A stretch of DNA of 14,528 nt. It comes from Acidimicrobiales bacterium (GTDB taxonomy: Bacteria > Actinomycetota > Acidimicrobiia > Acidimicrobiales > Palsa-688). The notes beneath the pieces were generated by a model. That model was not told where the DNA came from and did no database searches. It saw only the letters and a program-made list of their open reading frames with translations. The stretch covers positions 1-14,528 of the forward strand of contig JAFAWZ010000020.1 of assembly GCA_019241495.1 (NCBI GenBank). Direction: 5' to 3'. This document shows, one piece after another, positions 1 to 6,607 of this stretch (the stretch's first letter is position 1; each line of letters begins with the position of its first letter). Both the position numbers and the translations under genes were made by a program.

Positions 1-351
1 GGATTCGACTGAGACCGGATCGGTGGGCGATGGTCCCGACCTGGGCAGGGTATCTGGAGGGAAAGGGCGTCCGAGCCACGGAGGAGGTGGGGGAGGTGGG
101 GGAATGGGATGGGACCATGACCCGACCTCCGACCCCTGGCCTGCTCCGTAGTCGCGGTCATCTGGACCAGGGGATCCGGTATCGGGGTCCCCTGTCTGGC
201 GTGCCAGATCGGGTTCCGTATCGGGTTCCGTATCGGGTTCCAGTTCGGCTCGGGAGGGCTCGGCTTCGGGGGGAGTGGGCTCCGACCGACCGGGTCGGAG
301 ACGATCGAAAATCGACCGGGCCCGGTCCTTGTTCTCCTCGGGCTGGGTCAC
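1..351 (-). CDS. N-terminal region of a probable ParA-family segregation ATPase (partial, runs off left edge)
   Basis: An uninterrupted minus-strand frame runs from a GTG start to the window edge, 117 codons without a stop. It opens MTQPEENKDRARSIFDRLRP with strong G/C at third codon positions. It continues as an acidic, proline-rich, low-complexity segment: an EPDT repeat near residues 35-45, an eight-proline run near residue 83, then PFPPDTLPRSGPSPTDPVSV. No P-loop is visible, because the conserved ATPase core would lie beyond the window. The ParA identity is therefore inferred from position: in actinobacteria the gene following jag-rsmG in the same direction is parA, and two parS sites lie just upstream here. 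ParA proteins of this phylum often carry disordered N-terminal extensions. An in-frame GTG at 417-415 is an alternative start, but codons between it and 351 lose the G/C bias and it lies inside a parS palindrome. An unrelated disordered protein remains possible. Confidence 0.6.
   Translation of the reverse strand, partial: MTQPEENKDRARSIFDRLRPGRSEPTPPEAEPSRAELEPDTEPDTEPDLARQTGDPDTGSPGPDDRDYGAGQGSEVGSWSHPIPPPPPPPPWLGRPFPPDTLPRSGPSPTDPVSVES
208..243. repeat. Three tandem 12-bp repeats (ATCGGGTTCCGT)
   Basis: Three head-to-tail copies at 208-219, 220-231 and 232-243. The third ends in AG instead of GT. Because 12 is a multiple of three, the repeat keeps the minus-strand frame open and encodes the tetrapeptide repeat EPDT/EPDL in the N-terminal extension of the probable ParA. 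Such units can expand or contract by slippage without a frameshift. Confidence 0.85.
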
Positions 352-409
352 GGCTTCCCATAATCGGCCACTTCGGGTCTCAATGCAAGGACCCTCCCCA
401 GGATCCGTT

Positions 410-425
410 GGTTTCACGTGGAACG
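410..425. other. parS: parS-like centromere site (degenerate copy)
   Basis: The 16-mer GGTTTCACGTGGAACG has a GTTTCAC/GTGGAAC palindromic core around CACGTG. It matches the broadly conserved ParB-binding consensus TGTTTCACGTGAAACA except at the outer bases and one inner base. It lies in the leader of the probable parA gene, 17 nt from a better copy. ParB/Spo0J nucleates on such sites and loads SMC near the origin. The call rests on sequence match and context only. Confidence 0.75.
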
Positions 426-440
426 CAGCCGTGAGAGCCT

Positions 441-456
441 CGTTTCACGTGAAACA
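441..456. other. parS: parS centromere site (near-consensus copy)
   Basis: The 16-mer CGTTTCACGTGAAACA differs from the conserved ParB-binding consensus TGTTTCACGTGAAACA only at the first base, with a perfect 14-bp palindrome GTTTCACGTGAAAC. It lies between the rsmG stop and the probable parA start, where origin-proximal parS sites are commonly found. Together with the neighbouring degenerate copy it forms a pair of sites with centres 31 bp apart, about three helical turns, so ParB dimers could sit on the same DNA face. Confidence 0.9.
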
Positions 457-472
457 CAACAAGAACCCCGAC

Positions 473-1060
473 CTAGAAGAGGGGGCGCTTGGCCGGAATG
501 CCGGTGCGGCGAGGGAACCGGTCGGGGCAGGCCCGGGTCTGCTCCATGATCTGGAAGGCTGAGGGTTCGGTAATCGTGGCCGTGGCTCGCAGCCCCAGGA
601 GGTCGAGCCCAGCCGGATCCCACCTGTCTGGCCGACCACCGGGCGGCTCGGCCACGACCAGCCGACCGCCGACGCTCAACAACGGGGCGGCGCACTCGGC
701 GGTCACGGCAGGCGAACCGAAGCTTCGAGCCACCACCAGATCGAAAGTGCCTCGCATGTCGCCTCGGCCGGCCACCTCGGCCCGGACGTCGAGGACGGAG
801 ACCCGAGATGACAGCTCCAGGGCTTCAACGGTCTCTTCCAGGAACCGGGCCCGGGTCAGGGACCCGTCGAGGAGAACCACCTGCGCCGCGGGCCAGAGCA
901 GCGCCAGGGGAAGCCCGGGCAAGCCGCCGCCGCTGCCGAGGTCGAGCATCCGATGCGGCGGCCGGGCCACACAGCTGCTGGTGTCGATGGCCCGCTGGAC
1001 GTGGGTGGCAACCGGCCCGGAGCCGACCAAGCCCCGGCGCTGGGCTTCCTCGAGGACCAC
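473..1060 (-). CDS. rsmG: 16S rRNA (guanine-527-N7)-methyltransferase RsmG
   Basis: RsmG (GidB) uses SAM to methylate N7 of G527 in 16S rRNA; loss of it gives low-level streptomycin resistance in several bacteria. The SAM-binding motif I is clear (MLDLGSGGGLPGLPL, about residues 38-52), followed by LLDGSLTRARFLEE, the family signature ARSFGSPAVTAECAAPLL (111-128) and the typical C-terminus PAKRPLF. The GTG start given here is the first canonical start in frame and yields 195 residues, shorter than the usual 205-215. The codons between it and the jag stop (1150-1061, reading ALSDTDRGRLA just before the GTG) are almost all G/C-ending and look coding, so the true start is probably upstream and non-canonical, for example ATT at 1132-1130. 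It lies in the same frame as jag and directly downstream, so the two are probably cotranscribed. Confidence 0.93.
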   Translation of the reverse strand: MVLEEAQRRGLVGSGPVATHVQRAIDTSSCVARPPHRMLDLGSGGGLPGLPLALLWPAAQVVLLDGSLTRARFLEETVEALELSSRVSVLDVRAEVAGRGDMRGTFDLVVARSFGSPAVTAECAAPLLSVGGRLVVAEPPGGRPDRWDPAGLDLLGLRATATITEPSAFQIMEQTRACPDRFPRRTGIPAKRPLF

Positions 1061-1150
1061 GGCGAGCCGGCCTCGGTCGGTGTCGCTCAGCGCCGGGCGG
1101 CCGACCCGGCTGCCCAGATCGTGGATATCAATCCCCGTTCCGACAGCTTC

Positions 1151-2152
1151 TCAGTCGGGCAGGACAACAACGCGACGGCGAGGTTCCTCGCCCTCTGAAA
1201 TGGTCGACACCCCGTCGATGCCGGTGATGGTGTCGTGTACGACCTTGCGGTCAATGGAGGACATGGGCTCCATGGCCGTGCGCTGACCAGTCTGCTTGAC
1301 CGTGTTGGCCACTTGAGTCGCGAAGCGGGCCAGGGCCTCTGCCCGCTTTTGCCGGTAGCCCCCCACGTCCACGTTGATATGACCGTTGTTGGCGCCCGTC
1401 TCGTTGTAGACCACGGTGCGGGTCAGGTTCTGGATCGCCACCAGGGTTGCGCCCTTGGGGCCGATGAGGATACCCAGGTCCCCGCCAGTCAGCTGGAGCT
1501 CGACGGTGTCGTCGTCAGATCGGTTGATGGCGACCGTGGCCTCGAGGCCGAACTCCGCCGTCAGCTCGGTGAGAAATTCCTTGGCGATATCGGCCTGCTC
1601 TTCGAGCGCAACTTCCACATCGGTTCCTTTCGCTGTCGCCTCGGGGGCTTTGGTCAGAGGAGAGTCATCGGTGGCGCCGCTCACATCTAGAGGCGCGCCA
1701 CCTGGCGTCTCCGAACGGGTCCGGCTCCGTGGCCGCCGTCTGCGGCGTCGGGCGGATTGGTCCTGGGCGTCGTCGGCGGAGTCGCCGGACCCGGTGCCAC
1801 TCGGCGTGGGGGCCGGTTCGTCTGGGCCCGTCCCGTCTGCATCGCGCTCGCCGGTCGCCGATCGGGGCGACCTCCCGCCGCTCGCCCGGCCAGCCGATGT
1901 GCCGGACGCGGTGGACTGAGAGCGCCCATTGCGGCGTCGGCGGTCCCGGCGATCATCTTTGGATCGCGGCGCGGTGGGTTTTACCCGAGCCCGGACTCGT
2001 GCCTCGCTGCGGAGGCGGCCGAACAGCCCGGTCTGGGCTTCAGCAAGCACCTCGAACTCGGCGTCGGCTTCGTCAACTCCGAGCTCATCGAGGGCCGCCT
2101 CCTTGGCGTCTTCTACTGTCCGTCCTGTGGTCTCCACCCACTCCATCGTCAT
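1151..2152 (-). CDS. jag: Jag/KhpB family RNA-binding protein (Jag_N, KH, R3H)
   Basis: KhpB (Jag/EloR) is an RNA-binding protein that affects cell elongation in Gram-positive bacteria and is nearly always encoded beside yidC. Three parts are visible: a Jag_N domain (residues 4-56, ending GLFGRLRSEARVRARV), a long low-complexity linker (about 60-185) with arginine runs such as ARRRRRRPR near 134-142, then a KH domain (about 190-262, GxxG loop GPKG at 231-234) and an R3H domain (about 266-330, R302 and H306 in DRKVVHD). At 333 residues it is clearly longer than compact actinobacterial Jag proteins because of the linker. The start ATG overlaps the yidC stop as ATGA, and GAGG lies 4 nt upstream, so translational coupling to yidC is likely. 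A second ATG two codons in is possible. Confidence 0.95.
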   Translation of the reverse strand: MTMEWVETTGRTVEDAKEAALDELGVDEADAEFEVLAEAQTGLFGRLRSEARVRARVKPTAPRSKDDRRDRRRRNGRSQSTASGTSAGRASGGRSPRSATGERDADGTGPDEPAPTPSGTGSGDSADDAQDQSARRRRRRPRSRTRSETPGGAPLDVSGATDDSPLTKAPEATAKGTDVEVALEEQADIAKEFLTELTAEFGLEATVAINRSDDDTVELQLTGGDLGILIGPKGATLVAIQNLTRTVVYNETGANNGHINVDVGGYRQKRAEALARFATQVANTVKQTGQRTAMEPMSSIDRKVVHDTITGIDGVSTISEGEEPRRRVVVLPD

Positions 2153-3447
2153 CGACCTCGTCGCTTGCGGTTTGTCCGGCTTCCCGGGTTCGAACGGTTC
2201 CGGTTTCCGCCTCGGCTGTTGCTGGCCCCGCCTGCCCCGCCCCGCTCTCCGCTGGCTGGATCGTTGCCATTGGGTGCCCCCGACCGGGACCCGTTGCCGT
2301 TGGCCTTGGGGTCCCCGCTCCGCGGGCCGGCGGGTAGAGCCTTCGACCCGCCGGAACCGGACTTGGCGGTGGGTCCCTGGGGCGGCGAAGCGGACCGGGA
2401 TCGCCCGGACTTCGACTGCTGCTGCGACTTTTGCTGTTCGGCCGCGGCGGCCAGAAGATCACGGAAGCGGCTGCGGCCACCGCTGCCCGGTGTGGCCGGT
2501 CCGGCCCGTCCCCCACCAGCTGTCGGCTTGGCTCCTCGGGGCGGTGTGTAGCCCGGTCCCCGCTTGTTCTTGGACTCGTCGATCTCTCGGGTGATCTCCT
2601 CGACCTCGATCACCTCTTGTGCGACCAGTGCCTTCACCTTGGGGTCGAAGCGGTACATGAAGTCTTGTTGGATTATGCGGCAAACGTTGGAGGTCGTGTA
2701 GTAGAGGACGACTCCGGCGGGGAACCGGATGCACAGCACTACGAACAACAACGGGAGGTACTTCATCATCCGCATCTGCGGGTTGCTCTGGGCCTGCGGA
2801 TTGCGGCTCATCATCTGGGCCGACTGCAGGTAGGACGTCCCGGCCATGGCCAGGAGGAGGATCCAGAAAGGCAGAGCGGCCAGCACCCCGTGATGCGAGC
2901 TCAGGGCGTTCTTGGACATGTCCATCCCGAACGCCACGATCTTGCCGTGCCCGGCCTTGATGGCGTGGTACATGGCGGCATGGGACGAGAGGTACTTGGG
3001 GGCTGGCACCCCGTTGGCCTTGTGGCTCAGCCCATCGATCACTCGAAACAGGGCGAAGAACACCGGCAGGGGGAGGATCATCGGGAGGCAGGACCCGAAC
3101 GGGCTCACCTGGTGTTCCCTGAACAAGTCCATCTGGGCCTGGGCAAAGGCCTGCCGGTCGTTCTTGTGCTGTTCTTGGAGCTTCTTCAGCTGAGGCTGAA
3201 GCTTCTGCATGGCGAGCATCGACCGGGTGCTCTTCAACGTGAGCGGCGATATGAGGACCATCCATATGACGCTCAGGACGATGATGGCCACGCCGAAGTT
3301 CGGGACAACGGCGTAGATGCCGGCCAGCACGTTGGCGATGGCCTTGTTGATGGGGTCCAAGATGCTGCTGCCGTGCTTGGCGCCCTGGGCCACGGTGGTG
3401 GTCGTGGTGGACGCCGCATGCACCAGCGCGGCCAGGTGGAGGATCAC
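2149..3447 (-). CDS. yidC: Membrane protein insertase YidC (Oxa1 family) with long basic C-terminal tail
   Basis: YidC inserts and folds proteins in the cytoplasmic membrane, alone or with SecYEG. The Oxa1/YidC core spans about residues 30-270. Hydrophobic segments are at about 51-70, 116-137, 187-207 and 229-252. The groove arginine is R75 in the LKSTRSM context, followed by the cytoplasmic hairpin MQKLQPQLKKLQEQ. SPFGSCLPMILPLPVFFALF matches the family signature. Residues about 293-432 form a Gly/Ser/Arg/Asn-rich tail with strong positive charge ending NRKRRGR. Basic C-terminal tails help some YidC/Oxa1 proteins bind ribosomes; a similar role here is inference. The GTG start lies 7 nt after the yidD stop with no strong ribosome-binding site, suggesting coupled translation in the rpmH operon. 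Confidence 0.96.
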   Translation of the reverse strand: MILHLAALVHAASTTTTTVAQGAKHGSSILDPINKAIANVLAGIYAVVPNFGVAIIVLSVIWMVLISPLTLKSTRSMLAMQKLQPQLKKLQEQHKNDRQAFAQAQMDLFREHQVSPFGSCLPMILPLPVFFALFRVIDGLSHKANGVPAPKYLSSHAAMYHAIKAGHGKIVAFGMDMSKNALSSHHGVLAALPFWILLLAMAGTSYLQSAQMMSRNPQAQSNPQMRMMKYLPLLFVVLCIRFPAGVVLYYTTSNVCRIIQQDFMYRFDPKVKALVAQEVIEVEEITREIDESKNKRGPGYTPPRGAKPTAGGGRAGPATPGSGGRSRFRDLLAAAAEQQKSQQQSKSGRSRSASPPQGPTAKSGSGGSKALPAGPRSGDPKANGNGSRSGAPNGNDPASGERGGAGGASNSRGGNRNRSNPGSRTNRKRRGR

Positions 3448-3454
3448 GGGTTTC

Positions 3455-3709
3455 TCATTCCGGTATGGGGTCGTAGCCGCTGGGCCCGCCGGGGCGGCAC
3501 CGCGCCAGGCGACGAAGAGCGAGCGTCAGGCCGTGGCCGGCGCCGTGGCTTTGCACCGCCTCTATGGCGTATTGCGAGCAGGTGGGGGTGAAGCGGCAGG
3601 GGGAGACGTGGCCCGATCGGGCCACCTGGTAAGCATGAAACAGAGCCACCAGCCCTCGGGCCACTGCTCCAGGTCGGGGGCAGGGCCGGGCTCCTAGTGT
3701 ACTTGTCAT
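3455..3709 (-). CDS. yidD: Membrane protein insertion efficiency factor YidD
   Basis: YidD is a small membrane-associated protein that assists YidC-dependent insertion. The 84-residue product carries the family signature CRFTPTCSQYAIEAV (C38 and C44) and ends with R-L-A-R-C-R-P-G-G-P-S-G-Y-D-P-I-P, including the third conserved cysteine C71 and the GYDPIP terminus. The N-terminal amphipathic stretch is about residues 16-29. The ATG overlaps the rnpA stop (ATGA), and yidC begins 7 nt after its stop, so it sits within a tightly packed operon in the standard rpmH-rnpA-yidD-yidC order. Confidence 0.95.
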   Translation of the reverse strand: MTSTLGARPCPRPGAVARGLVALFHAYQVARSGHVSPCRFTPTCSQYAIEAVQSHGAGHGLTLALRRLARCRPGGPSGYDPIPE

Positions 3710-4077
3710 GATCTATCGAGCTCTTTGAGGGCTTTGTGCACGTGAGCCTCGAGTTGGGCGTACGTCCAAGTAGTGGCGGAGGGCGCCACTCCGATGAGGT
3801 AGGCGCCGGGGCGGAGCGTGGGGGCTGCTTCCCGTATCAACATCCGGAGCCGCCGGCGCAACCGGTTGCGCACGACAGCGGTCCCGACACGACGCCCGAT
3901 GGTGTACGCCACCCTGGGCGGCTCGGCCGGGTCACCGGGTACCCAGGATATCGTGATGGGGCCGTGCCGGCGGCGTCGGGCCCGGCGCAAGACCTCGAAC
4001 AGCTCTCGGTGCTCGACCCGCCAGATCTGGGTCGTGGTCGGAGTAGGTCCGCCCGCCAGCTCGTCTTCGGGGGTCAT
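3706..4077 (-). CDS. rnpA: Ribonuclease P protein component
   Basis: RnpA is the protein subunit of RNase P, which with the rnpB RNA removes 5' leaders from pre-tRNAs. The RNR signature lies in GRRVGTAVVRNRLRRRLRML (residues 61-80; R70, N71, R72), the most conserved part of the family. The upstream part (WRVEHRELFEVLRRARRRR) corresponds to the usual basic N-terminal helix and strand, but the common RLrrxxdF motif is replaced by HRELFEVL. About 17 residues precede it, more than usual. The length, 123 residues, is normal. The ATG has no obvious ribosome-binding site and follows rpmH by 33 nt; the stop overlaps the yidD start by 4 nt. Confidence 0.94.
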   Translation of the reverse strand: MTPEDELAGGPTPTTTQIWRVEHRELFEVLRRARRRRHGPITISWVPGDPAEPPRVAYTIGRRVGTAVVRNRLRRRLRMLIREAAPTLRPGAYLIGVAPSATTWTYAQLEAHVHKALKELDRS

Positions 4078-4110
4078 GCGGATCGCTGACCGTGGGGTCG
4101 GAGGCGTCGC

Positions 4111-4245
4111 TCAGGCGGACAGTCGGTGGCGGCCCTTGAGCCGGCGAGCCTTCAATATGGCCTGGCCGGCCCGGGTGGACATGCGGTGACGGAAGCCGTG
4201 GCGCTTCGCCCGCTTGCGGTTGTTGGGTTGGTACGTTCTCTTCAC
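4111..4245 (-). CDS. rpmH: 50S ribosomal protein L34
   Basis: The 44-residue product is almost entirely the L34 signature: it opens MKRTYQPNNRKRAKRHGF, continues RHRMSTRAGQAILKARR and ends LKGRHRLSA. L34 is a small, very basic protein of the large ribosomal subunit. The start is GTG, six nt after a strong GAGGAGG ribosome-binding site, which rules out longer readings of this frame that extend to 4542. It is the first gene of the minus-strand rpmH-rnpA-yidD-yidC-jag-rsmG cluster. In most bacteria rpmH is divergent from dnaA across the origin region; here the divergent neighbour is an MscS-family gene. Confidence 0.97.
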   Translation of the reverse strand: MKRTYQPNNRKRAKRHGFRHRMSTRAGQAILKARRLKGRHRLSA

Positions 4246-4251
4246 TCGTCG

Positions 4252-4258
4252 CCTCCTC
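4252..4258 (-). promoter_or_regulatory. Strong ribosome-binding site of rpmH
   Basis: GAGGAGG on the minus strand, six nt upstream of the GTG start of rpmH. It is the strongest Shine-Dalgarno match among the minus-strand genes and fixes the start of this short gene. Confidence 0.85.
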
Positions 4259-4301
4259 GGATCCCGGCGGCGTGGCCGGTCGCCGGTGGCGGGTAACCGC
4301 G

Positions 4302-4327
4302 CGTGCCCCACGCGGCCCGCGGGCACG
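4302..4327. other. Inverted repeat in the rpmH leader
   Basis: CGTGCCC at 4302-4308 pairs with GGGCACG at 4321-4327, with a 12-nt loop that itself contains half of the palindrome GCCCGCGGGC (4315-4324). It lies between the proposed rpmH promoter and its ribosome-binding site, so the transcript could fold a leader hairpin. In a GC-rich region such a match may be chance. No run of T follows, so it is not an intrinsic terminator. Confidence 0.35.
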
Positions 4328-4334
4328 GCTTGCG

Positions 4335-4364
4335 ATGGTACCGAAACGTGGTGCGCGGCGCCAA
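4335..4364 (-). promoter_or_regulatory. Candidate sigma-70-type promoter for the rpmH operon
   Basis: On the minus strand TTGGCG (4364-4359) and TACCAT (4340-4335) are separated by 18 nt, resembling -35 and -10 elements. Transcription would start about 80 nt upstream of rpmH. The match is moderate (three of six and four of six consensus bases). The remainder of the 171-nt gap between rpmH and the divergent mscS gene shows no DnaA-box match. Confidence 0.4.
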
Positions 4365-4416
4365 GCGGCGGGGCGTCCCCGACGTCGCGCGGGAGGGACC
4401 GTAGGCTGATCAGGCG

Positions 4417-5364
4417 ATGGTCTTCTCGACGCTCCTCGCAGCCGCGAGCCCCTCGACCGCCACCGCCGACAACTGCGCCGCCGACCGGGGTGCCATCCAC
4501 CAGGTCCTCGTCGATCTGAACGTCGACTCCTGCAGCGCCCACACCGCCCAGATCTACCTGGCAGGACCGGTACGGATCCTCTTGATCCTGCTGATCGCCG
4601 TCCTGCTCTCCCTCCTCGTGAAGCGGTTGTCGACGCGACTCATAAACGCCCTCCGCCTGGTCTCACCCCTGGTGCGGACCACCCCCAGGGGAGCCGACCG
4701 GGTGCGCACCCTCGCCGGAGTGTTCGGCTCGATGTTCCGCGCCGTGATCTGGATCGTCGCTCTCCTGACCATCCTCGGCGAGCTCAACATCAACCTGGCT
4801 CCCTTCGTCGCCACCGCCACCGTCATCGGTGCCGCCGTCGGCTTCGGGGCCCAGAGCCTGGTGAAGGACTTCCTTTCGGGTGTGCTCATCCTGGCCGAGG
4901 ACCAGTACGGGGTCGGTGATCACATCGTCGTCGGCAGCGGCGCCACCGCCACGAGCGGCACGGTCGAGAGTGTCAACCTGCGGGTCACCAGGCTACGAGC
5001 CCTCGACGGCGTCATCTGGTACGTACCGAACGGGGACATCCGCGCTGTGGGCAACGACACCGAGACCGACAGCCAGGCCCTGGTGGACGTGGTCGTCCCG
5101 CTCGGCACCGATCTGGCGGCCGCGGGCCACGCCGCGGAACAAGCCGCCCAGGCCATGGCCCAGGAAGGGGAGTGGGAGAGGGTGATCGTGGGATCTCCCT
5201 CCTTCGCCGGGGTGCAGGCGGCCACCGAAGTGGGGGTCACCATCCGGGTCATGGCCCTGACCCGGCCCGGCCAGCACTTCAGGGTCGCTCGCGAGATGCG
5301 ACTGCGGGTCTTGGAGCGGCTCCGGCAGGACCATGTGGCCTGGGTCCCGACTCCCCAGACCTGA
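4417..5364 (+). CDS. MscS-family small-conductance mechanosensitive channel
   Basis: MscS channels open under membrane tension to release solutes in hypo-osmotic shock. The 315-residue product has hydrophobic segments at about 50-68 and 105-121, then the pore helix and its continuation (about 128-163) with the family pattern GAAVGFGAQSLVKDFLSGV and LAEDQYGVGD. The beta domain follows with GTVESVNLRVTRLRALDG and the PNG motif (YVPNGDIRAVGN, about 202-213). The C-terminal alpha/beta domain ends near the stop. Before the first clear membrane helix there is a hydrophobic N-terminus and a short segment with two cysteines (C20, C39) that may lie outside the membrane. The ATG has only a weak AGG upstream. 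It is divergent from rpmH and followed 52 nt later by a thiolase gene; a functional link between the two is not evident. Confidence 0.92.
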   Translation: MVFSTLLAAASPSTATADNCAADRGAIHQVLVDLNVDSCSAHTAQIYLAGPVRILLILLIAVLLSLLVKRLSTRLINALRLVSPLVRTTPRGADRVRTLAGVFGSMFRAVIWIVALLTILGELNINLAPFVATATVIGAAVGFGAQSLVKDFLSGVLILAEDQYGVGDHIVVGSGATATSGTVESVNLRVTRLRALDGVIWYVPNGDIRAVGNDTETDSQALVDVVVPLGTDLAAAGHAAEQAAQAMAQEGEWERVIVGSPSFAGVQAATEVGVTIRVMALTRPGQHFRVAREMRLRVLERLRQDHVAWVPTPQT

Positions 5365-5404
5365 CCACCCCCCAGGCAGGTAACTTGGGCTGGCCCCACT
5401 ACCG

Positions 5405-5410
5405 AAGGAG
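5405..5410 (+). promoter_or_regulatory. Ribosome-binding site of the thiolase gene
   Basis: AAGGAG, six nt upstream of the ATG. It supports this start and shows that the thiolase is independently translated despite lying close behind mscS. Confidence 0.8.
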
Positions 5411-5416
5411 TACACG

Positions 5417-6607
5417 ATGCCTGCTGCGGTGATCGTCGATGCCGTGCGAACGGCGGGGGGCAAGCGCCACGGCAAGCTGTCGGGCTGGCACCCGGCGGAC
5501 CTGGCTGCCGAGGTGCTCAAGGCGGTCGTCGAGCGCAACGACCTCGACCCCTCGCTCGTCGACGACGTGATCATGGGTTGCGTGATGCAGGTCGGGGCCC
5601 AGGCGGTCAACATCGGGCGCAACGCGGTGCTCGCCGCTGGGTTTCCGGAGTCGGTGCCGGGCACGACCGTCGACCGCCAGTGCGGGTCGTCGCAACAGGC
5701 GCTGCACTTCGCGGCTCAGGGAGTCATGGCCGGCGCGTACGACGTGGCCATTGCGGCAGGAATCGAGGTCATGAGCCTCGTCCCCATGGGGGCGAGCGTC
5801 AGCCAGGGCCCGGGCCTGCCCTTTGGCCCGGCGGTGGGCCGGCGCTACGAGGGCGTCGGCGGCCTCGTTCCCCAGGGCATCTCGGCCGAGATGATCGCCG
5901 ACCGCTGGAACCTCTCGCGCGAGGACCTCGACCGGTTTGCGGCCCGCAGCCAGCAGCGGGCCGCCCTAGCCTCTGCTGAGGGTCGATTCGACCGCGAGAT
6001 CATCCCGGTCCGGGGCAGGCACAAGGACAAAGAGACGGGCCGGGTCACCGACTCGGCGGACCTCGTTACCATGGACGAGGGCATCCGCCCGGACACCACA
6101 GTCGAGATCCTCGCCTCGCTCAAGCCGTCGTTCAAGCCGGGCGGCAAGGTCACCGCTGGCAACAGCTCACAGATCACAGACGGGGCGTCCGCGGTGCTGG
6201 TCATGAGCGAAGAGAAGGCCTCCGCCCTCGGTCTTACCCCCCGGGCCCGGTTCGTGTCGTTCGCTCTGGCTGCCGACGACCCCCAGATCATGCTCAGCGC
6301 TCCGATACCGGCCACGACCAAGGTGCTGGAGCGGGCCAAGCTCACTCTCGACGACGTGGACCTGGTGGAGATCAACGAGGCGTTCGCCTCGGTCGTGCTC
6401 GCCTGGCAAGCCGAGCTGCATCCGGATATGGAGAAGGTGAACGTCAACGGTGGGGCTATAGCCCTGGGCCACCCGCTCGGCTGTTCGGGCGCCAAGCTGA
6501 CGGCGACACTGGTGAACGAGTTGGAGCGCACCGGTGGTCGTTACGGACTCCAGACCATGTGCGAGGGCGGGGGCATGGCCAACGCGGTGATCGTCGAAAG
6601 GATCTAG
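5417..6607 (+). CDS. Thiolase (acetyl-CoA C-acyltransferase)
   Basis: Thiolases condense or cleave acyl-CoA with a cysteine nucleophile, acting in beta-oxidation or in acetoacetyl-CoA synthesis. The 396-residue length is typical. Catalytic residues are visible: C89 in TTVDRQCGSSQQAL, H352 in NGGAIALGHPLGCSGAK, C382 in MCEGGGMANAVIVE, plus the NEAFAS oxyanion-hole motif near residue 320. GNSSQITDGASAVLVMSE is also characteristic. The sequence does not decide between a degradative FadA/3-ketoacyl-CoA type and a biosynthetic acetyl-CoA acetyltransferase, so no symbol is given. A good ribosome-binding site precedes the ATG. It is convergent with crgA. It has no obvious tie to the flanking cell-division and cell-wall genes and looks like an insertion of a metabolic gene into this conserved neighbourhood. 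Confidence 0.95.
   Translation: MPAAVIVDAVRTAGGKRHGKLSGWHPADLAAEVLKAVVERNDLDPSLVDDVIMGCVMQVGAQAVNIGRNAVLAAGFPESVPGTTVDRQCGSSQQALHFAAQGVMAGAYDVAIAAGIEVMSLVPMGASVSQGPGLPFGPAVGRRYEGVGGLVPQGISAEMIADRWNLSREDLDRFAARSQQRAALASAEGRFDREIIPVRGRHKDKETGRVTDSADLVTMDEGIRPDTTVEILASLKPSFKPGGKVTAGNSSQITDGASAVLVMSEEKASALGLTPRARFVSFALAADDPQIMLSAPIPATTKVLERAKLTLDDVDLVEINEAFASVVLAWQAELHPDMEKVNVNGGAIALGHPLGCSGAKLTATLVNELERTGGRYGLQTMCEGGGMANAVIVERI

Noticed and set aside
30..434. Plus-strand open frame at the left edge with RVPY repeats
   Set aside because: The opposite strand gives a continuous frame with better codon bias and the position expected for parA. The plus frame also runs across the parS palindrome at 410-425.
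489..1286. Long plus-strand open frame opposite rsmG and jag
   Set aside because: It is antisense to two genes with clear domains. Its product is Arg/Ser/Pro-rich without recognisable motifs, as expected for a shadow frame in GC-rich DNA.
2431..3591. 386-codon plus-strand open frame opposite yidC and yidD
   Set aside because: The product shows no family motif and mirrors the yidC coding pattern. The minus-strand YidC signatures are unmistakable.
4246..4416. rpmH/mscS gap considered as oriC
   Set aside because: No TTATCCACA-type DnaA box or AT-rich stretch is present and the gap is only 171 nt. It holds only a candidate rpmH promoter and an inverted repeat.
4246..4542. Longer reading of the rpmH frame (143 codons)
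   Set aside because: The GTG at 4245 has a strong ribosome-binding site and gives exactly the 44-residue L34. The extension is upstream non-coding DNA and antisense mscS.
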